Shown here piece by piece: positions 8,280 to 10,803 of a stretch of DNA of 10,803 bases. The notes below the pieces were generated by a model. It saw only the letters and a program-made list of their open reading frames with translations. It did no database searches and was not told where the DNA came from. The stretch is from Tetmemena sp. SeJ-2015. Its lineage: Eukaryota > Ciliophora > Spirotrichea > Sporadotrichida > Oxytrichidae. Position 1 is the stretch's first letter. Every line of letters begins with the position of its first letter. The position numbers and the translations under genes are program-made. The stretch is from NCBI GenBank assembly GCA_027382625.1, contig JAJKFJ010014984.1:1-10803 (forward strand). Direction: 5' to 3'.

Positions 8280-8500
8280 TTTATAACTGCCTTTATCTTT
8301 AATTGTGTACTTTTGAGACGAACTATATCATCTTTGATTTTTACTCTTTGTAAACATTCCTTATTTATTTTAAAACTTTTCCTTTTTCCAAACTATTCTT
8401 CGCTAATTAAAATTCTTCTTCTTCCTCTTCATCATCTGAAATATCTCTTCAGATATTTTTACTACTGCTATTGCTACTATTGCTATTGTTATTGCTGTTA
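8280..8500 (-). CDS. Ser/Asn-rich then acidic MDS, unrecognised
   Basis: The minus strand reads a Ser/Asn tract (NSNNNSNSSNSSSKNI), an in-frame TGA, then ISDDEEEEEEFQLAKNSLEK, GKVLKQIRNVYKEQKSK and QFVSKVHNQRQRQ. Removing 12 bp through the direct repeat ATAT (8441-8444 and 8453-8456 on +) deletes the TGA and keeps frame, giving SSKNISDDEEEEEE. Such low-complexity acidic regions are common as linkers in ciliate kinases, and this block lies within the kinase cluster, but membership is inference. The plus-strand frame over the same bases is a poly-Cys/Tyr shadow. Confidence 0.5.
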
Positions 8501-8534
8501 AATATATTTGTCAGAAAAAATAAAAAAAGAGTTT

Positions 8535-8600
8535 TACCTGTGAGTTTCGAACTTACGAGTAAGCTCATTCATCTAGGCGTTAACCAACTTTATATCAGGT
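8535..8600 (-). pseudogene. Decayed tRNA-like element
   Basis: Read on the minus strand there is a D-arm/A-box-like stretch (AAAGTTGGTTAACGCC) and a T-arm/B-box-like stretch (GTAAGTTCGAAACTCAC). ACCTG at the 5' end and CAGGT at the 3' end are complementary. A run of seven T follows (A run at 8522-8528 on +), like a Pol III terminator. The anticodon arm does not fold and the body is several bases short, so it is not called a functional tRNA. It overlaps the kinase MDS edge by about 6 bp. Confidence 0.35.
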
Positions 8601-8671
8601 CTTCAATCACAGTCTACATTTTAATTTATCTGTAGTATCTCTTACCTTCGATTCTGCATTCGTATTCATCC
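8595..8671 (-). CDS. Kinase MDS: helix alphaE region, out of order
   Basis: The minus strand reads DEYECRIEGKRYYRQIKMQ then TVIEDL. Its 3' end carries CTGA (TCAG on + at 8595-8598), which is also the 5' edge of the catalytic-loop MDS (8794-8797). Joining them gives QIKMQTVIEDLRKLHSKDIV, the usual alphaE helix running into the catalytic loop. On the chromosome this segment lies downstream of the segment it must precede, so the gene is scrambled. The 5' edge is near GATGAATACG; the preceding N-lobe MDSs were not found here. Confidence 0.62.
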
Positions 8672-8706
8672 TATAATAATTGTTTTAATAAATGAAATAA
8701 ATAAAC

Positions 8707-8797
8707 CTGTTATTCTAATGTCATGTTCGCTGAAGACTAGAATATTTTGGGGCTTTATATCACAGTGAACTATATCTTTTGAGTGAAGCTTCCTCAG
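8707..8797 (-). CDS. Kinase MDS: catalytic loop, HCD variant (IRE1-like)
   Basis: The minus strand reads LRKLHSKDIVHCDIKPQNIL then VFSEHDIRIT, i.e. subdomains VIb to early VII. The catalytic Asp, Lys and Asn are present (HCDIKPQN), but Arg before Asp is Cys, so it is a non-RD kinase by sequence. Pointers are CTGA at its 5' edge and AACAG at its 3' edge. The assembled order is 8671-8595, 8797-8707, 8193-8179, 8149-8065, all minus. The combination of HxDIKPQNIL, DFGVCK and GTEGY suggests the IRE1-like kinase group, many members of which occur in ciliates; a KEN RNase part was not identified. Confidence 0.78.
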
Positions 8798-9072
8798 CCC
8801 TAATTAAAACTCAAATTAAGGAGAAATAATTTAACATAGTTAAAATTCTTTGGAGAAAATCGGAATTTGAAAACTTAAAATCAATTTTATATATTACTAG
8901 GACATGTCTCAAACCAACAAATAAATGCTAATTTTTAGATCAAGATTAGTGTGAAAAAGAAAAATAAAGGGTTTGGAGGAAAAAAATTGAATCCTAATTA
9001 AGTAAATTTTCATTCTTTAATCAAATCTATTCTCAACTTTAAACGATATTTTAAGGATCACTATTCTTGATA

Positions 9073-9116
9073 TAAGGTCATAATAGATTCATTATAGTTC
9101 TTCTATTATGACCTTA
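9073..9116. repeat. Perfect 15-bp inverted repeat (hairpin)
   Basis: Arms 9073-9087 (TAAGGTCATAATAGA) and 9102-9116 (its exact complement) are separated by 14 bp. It lies in AT-rich, probably eliminated DNA. It could be a small foldback element or regulatory RNA structure; function unknown. Confidence 0.85.
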
Positions 9117-9650
9117 AGCAATTTTATCATATTTCAAATTAACCTTAACAATAGAATTAAAAATATTTTAAGGTGGCTAAGATGAAATCTGCAATTTACT
9201 AACTTTAAAAATTTTAAATTCATAAATTAATAATAAGTTATCGTTAAAAAGATCTAAGTTTAAATTAAAAACACTCTCTTTAAATTTTAACAGAAAATCA
9301 TGATCATATTTTTAAATAAATTTTAATTAGAAAAGGGTAAGCACTTGCATGCCTGATTAAATTATATTTGAAAAAAGACTAAATGTCATTTTGTAATCTC
9401 GACAAAATTTATAATTATGCTAATTATAATAGATTAAAAGTCAGATTTAAAAATTACTTCTAGAAATTTCTTGAATATTTTCTAAAAATGATATGAAATT
9501 ACTTTAATTTTGTATAAAGAGTTTAAATTAATTTGAATATGGATAAATCTTTACAAACTCAGTTAAAATATTTTATTGATTAAGAAATTATTTCATATTT
9601 AATTTTTAATTTGGAACTTAAGGGCTTTAAAACCATGATTATAGTTATTT

Positions 9651-9678
9651 CTTATCTTATATTTTATTGTAAGATAAG
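9651..9678. repeat. 9-bp inverted repeat (small hairpin)
   Basis: CTTATCTTA (9651-9659) pairs with TAAGATAAG (9670-9678) around a 10-bp loop. It is short and may be chance in AT-rich DNA. Confidence 0.6.
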
Positions 9679-10124
9679 TGTTTTTTAAAGATACATATCA
9701 TTTGTGAAAAATATATTAAATTTTAGTGTATTTTAATTCCTTATTTTTAAATTTATTTAGGTTTAATGCATTAAAATTTAACCTTAAATTAACAATCAGA
9801 ATTTAGCATATAATATATTATTTAAAAATAAATTATAAGAATTTGAATTTAAAATGTAAATAAATAGTATATACAATTCTAAAATTGATACTAAAAAGAA
9901 ATCGATAAACGAAACTAGTCAGAGTTTGATCTTTAAAAATTAAATCGGTAAATTAGATTCTTTTAATCTAGAAAAATACTTTAAATATCATATTTTCAGT
10001 CCAAATTTTCCATTATTATTACTAATTTAAGCTTGATTTAGCAAAATTCTTTTTTAAATTAATTGCTGTTAATTTACGTTATCTATTATCTATCTGCTTT
10101 ACCCTTGTAGATCATGAGTTTCCT

Positions 10125-10350
10125 GGCAGTTGAGAAAAGTGTCCATTTGGGACGATCTAGGGCTCATTCGATAGCTAATGCAAAATTAGGTGGACTTTAT
10201 CCTGTGCGTTGACCCTCTATCTGCTCTCCCTGTGGAGTTAACTGGACTTTAATGTGGCAGGTGCCAATTGTTCATAAATGCAACCCCCTAATTATTTTGC
10301 CCTCAGAAATTGAGGATTCAGCCTGCATGCACAGGATCATTGTTTCTCCC
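10125..10350 (+). CDS. Coding candidate with Cys motif, unrecognised
   Basis: This is one of the most GC-rich blocks in the window. A + frame open from a TGA near 10117 reads QLRKVSIWDDLGLIRQLMQN, QVDFILCVDPLSALPVELTG and LQCGRCQLFINATP before a TGA at about 10358. The CxxC in LQCGRCQ after a Cys in FILC hints at a small zinc-binding module, but no complete pattern is present. Removing 29 bp between two TTG copies (10268-10270 and 10297-10299) would continue into PSEIEDSACMHRI. The boundaries and even the strand are uncertain. Confidence 0.35.
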
Positions 10351-10439
10351 CTTGAGATGAGCGTTCGATTGATACCCATATTGATAGGGTTAATTAAATA
10401 TTTTTAGGCTTCAAGCACCTTCATGACAACAGGATCATT
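10331..10439. repeat. 11-bp direct repeat ACAGGATCATT flanking the kinase MDS start
   Basis: Copies lie at 10331-10341 and 10429-10439. The second is internal to the kinase codons for NRIIH; the first lies in the preceding GC-rich block. Using it as a pointer keeps frame but gives MHRIIHRD, shorter by two residues than the canonical LHDNRIIHRD, so I do not treat it as the real join. Confidence 0.7.
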
Positions 10440-10492
10440 CATAGAGATATTAAACCTTAAAACATACTTAACTCAAAAACTTCAAAGTTAAA
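10407..10492 (+). CDS. Second protein kinase MDS: catalytic loop HRDIKPQNIL
   Basis: The + frame reads GFKHLHDNRIIHRDIKPQNI followed by LNSKTSKLK: the end of helix alphaE, the catalytic loop with intact HRD, Lys and Asn, and the start of the strand before DFG. The Gln of KPQN is TAA (10458-10460), direct evidence of stop-codon reassignment. DFG is not in the following DNA, which becomes AT-rich at about 10492, so the MDS ends there. The sequence differs from the minus-strand kinase (HRD versus HCD, HDNRI versus HSKDI), so this is a second kinase gene. Confidence 0.85.
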
Positions 10493-10690
10493 ATAGTTGC
10501 TTATTTATTTTTAAGAAGAAAAAAAACTAAAATTATTTGAGCTATAATAAGGAACAAAAAGTTTTTTTAGAGATGGAGCTCATAATATCTGAGAAACAGA
10601 ATGGTTTTTAGAAATTATTTAAATTTGAATTATTATAAATTACTTTTTTGAGAATTAATTAGGTTAACTGTCAATTAATTAAAAAACTAT
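10493..10690. other. AT-rich spacer
   Basis: No coding or structural signal was seen beyond A/T runs. It ends abruptly at a GC-rich block beginning near 10691 with the palindrome CCCGCGGG (10693-10700). Confidence 0.6.
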
Positions 10691-10701
10691 TACCCGCGGG
10701 G

Positions 10702-10803
10702 GGTTCGAACGACCGTCCTCCAATCATTAATCAGACTTCGCCCCGCTCAATGGTATTTCTACTATTGAGTCTGATTAATGATTGGAGGACGGTCGTTCGA
10801 ACC
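10702..10803. repeat. 36-bp perfect inverted repeat at the sequence end
   Basis: 10702-10737 is the exact reverse complement of 10768-10803, with a 30-bp spacer; CTCAAT/ATTGAG (10746-10751 and 10764-10769) adds an inner stem. The right arm stops on the last base. Read 5' to 3' toward TTCGAAC, each arm shows a 17-base stem-loop (TCTGATTAATGATTGGA) that resembles a tRNA anticodon arm with loop TTAATGA (anticodon AAT) and a B-box-like GTTCGAAC. A complete tRNA cannot be folded. It could be a tRNA-derived foldback or a chimeric hairpin at the end of an assembled contig. Confidence 0.85.

Larger units (their letters stand above)
8820..10080. other. Long AT-rich stretch without a confident gene
   Basis: Composition is strongly A/T throughout. 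At 8815-9065 three frames are open under the TGA-only code and read plausibly, so none can be chosen. At 9075-9450 the minus strand is open for about 120 codons but its composition is that of A/T-rich chance translation. Two hairpins are listed separately. Confidence 0.5.

Noticed and set aside
8749..8756. CCCCAAAA on the minus strand as a telomere-type repeat
   Set aside because: It is a single unit that falls inside the KPQN codons of the kinase.
8815..9065. Plausible peptides in three frames, including one with NIVKIL resembling a kinase beta4 region
   Set aside because: Several frames are equally open, so no choice is supported.
9075..9450. Long minus-strand open frame of about 120 codons
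   Set aside because: Composition is dominated by Phe, Leu, Lys, Asn and Ile as expected of A/T-rich DNA with one stop codon; no motif, pointer or GC rise supports it.
1..10803. CRISPR array, bacterial operons, riboswitches or prokaryotic promoters
   Set aside because: Reassigned stop codons and eukaryotic kinase and PAS domains indicate a ciliate; no spaced direct repeats of CRISPR type are present.

Overview
The window looks like germline (micronuclear) DNA of a stichotrich/spirotrich ciliate of the Oxytricha-Stylonychia-Sterkiella kind. Three observations support this. (1) Conserved protein motifs read through TAA or TAG as glutamine; the clearest is a kinase motif HRDIKPQNIL at 10440-10469 whose Q is TAA (10458-10460). 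Only TGA behaves as a stop. (2) Protein-like, GC-richer blocks are cut up by AT-rich DNA. (3) At the block edges, short direct repeats (3-8 bp) occur as pairs. Deleting one repeat copy plus the DNA between them restores one reading frame. These are the hallmarks of macronuclear-destined segments (MDSs), pointers and internal eliminated sequences (IESs). All joins were worked out by hand from the sequence and none has been compared with a macronuclear genome.

Layout. 1-2740 (+): a gene for a PAS-domain and membrane-helix protein in at least twelve MDSs separated by eleven inferred IESs of 11-258 bp, with a probable further MDS near 3007-3160. 3160-4264: AT-rich, no confident gene. 4265-5302 (-): the 5' two MDSs of an unrecognised helical protein, joined by an AGCT pointer across a 626-bp IES. 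5451-5487: AT and AG microsatellites. 5548-5961 and 7521-7941: two diverged copies of a 414-421 bp repeat with terminal inverted repeats, MITE-like. 6000-7420: low-GC DNA with three weak coding candidates on both strands. 8065-8797 (-): a scrambled protein kinase resembling the IRE1 group. The segment for helix alphaE lies on the wrong side of the catalytic-loop segment, and the DFG motif sits in a 15-bp mini-MDS. 8280-8500 (-): a Ser/Asn-rich then acidic coding block lies inside the same cluster. 8535-8600 (-): a decayed tRNA-like element. 8820-10080: AT-rich, two hairpins. 10125-10350 (+): a Cys-containing coding candidate. 10407-10492 (+): a second kinase catalytic-loop MDS. 10702-10803: a 36-bp perfect inverted repeat that runs to the last base.

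The genes do not form an operon. They are separate somatic genes whose pieces are interspersed in the germline. The most interesting content is the architecture: IESs of about 8-26 bp inside conserved domains, one unusually GC-rich IES, a scrambled kinase order, and repeat insertions lying only in DNA predicted to be eliminated.
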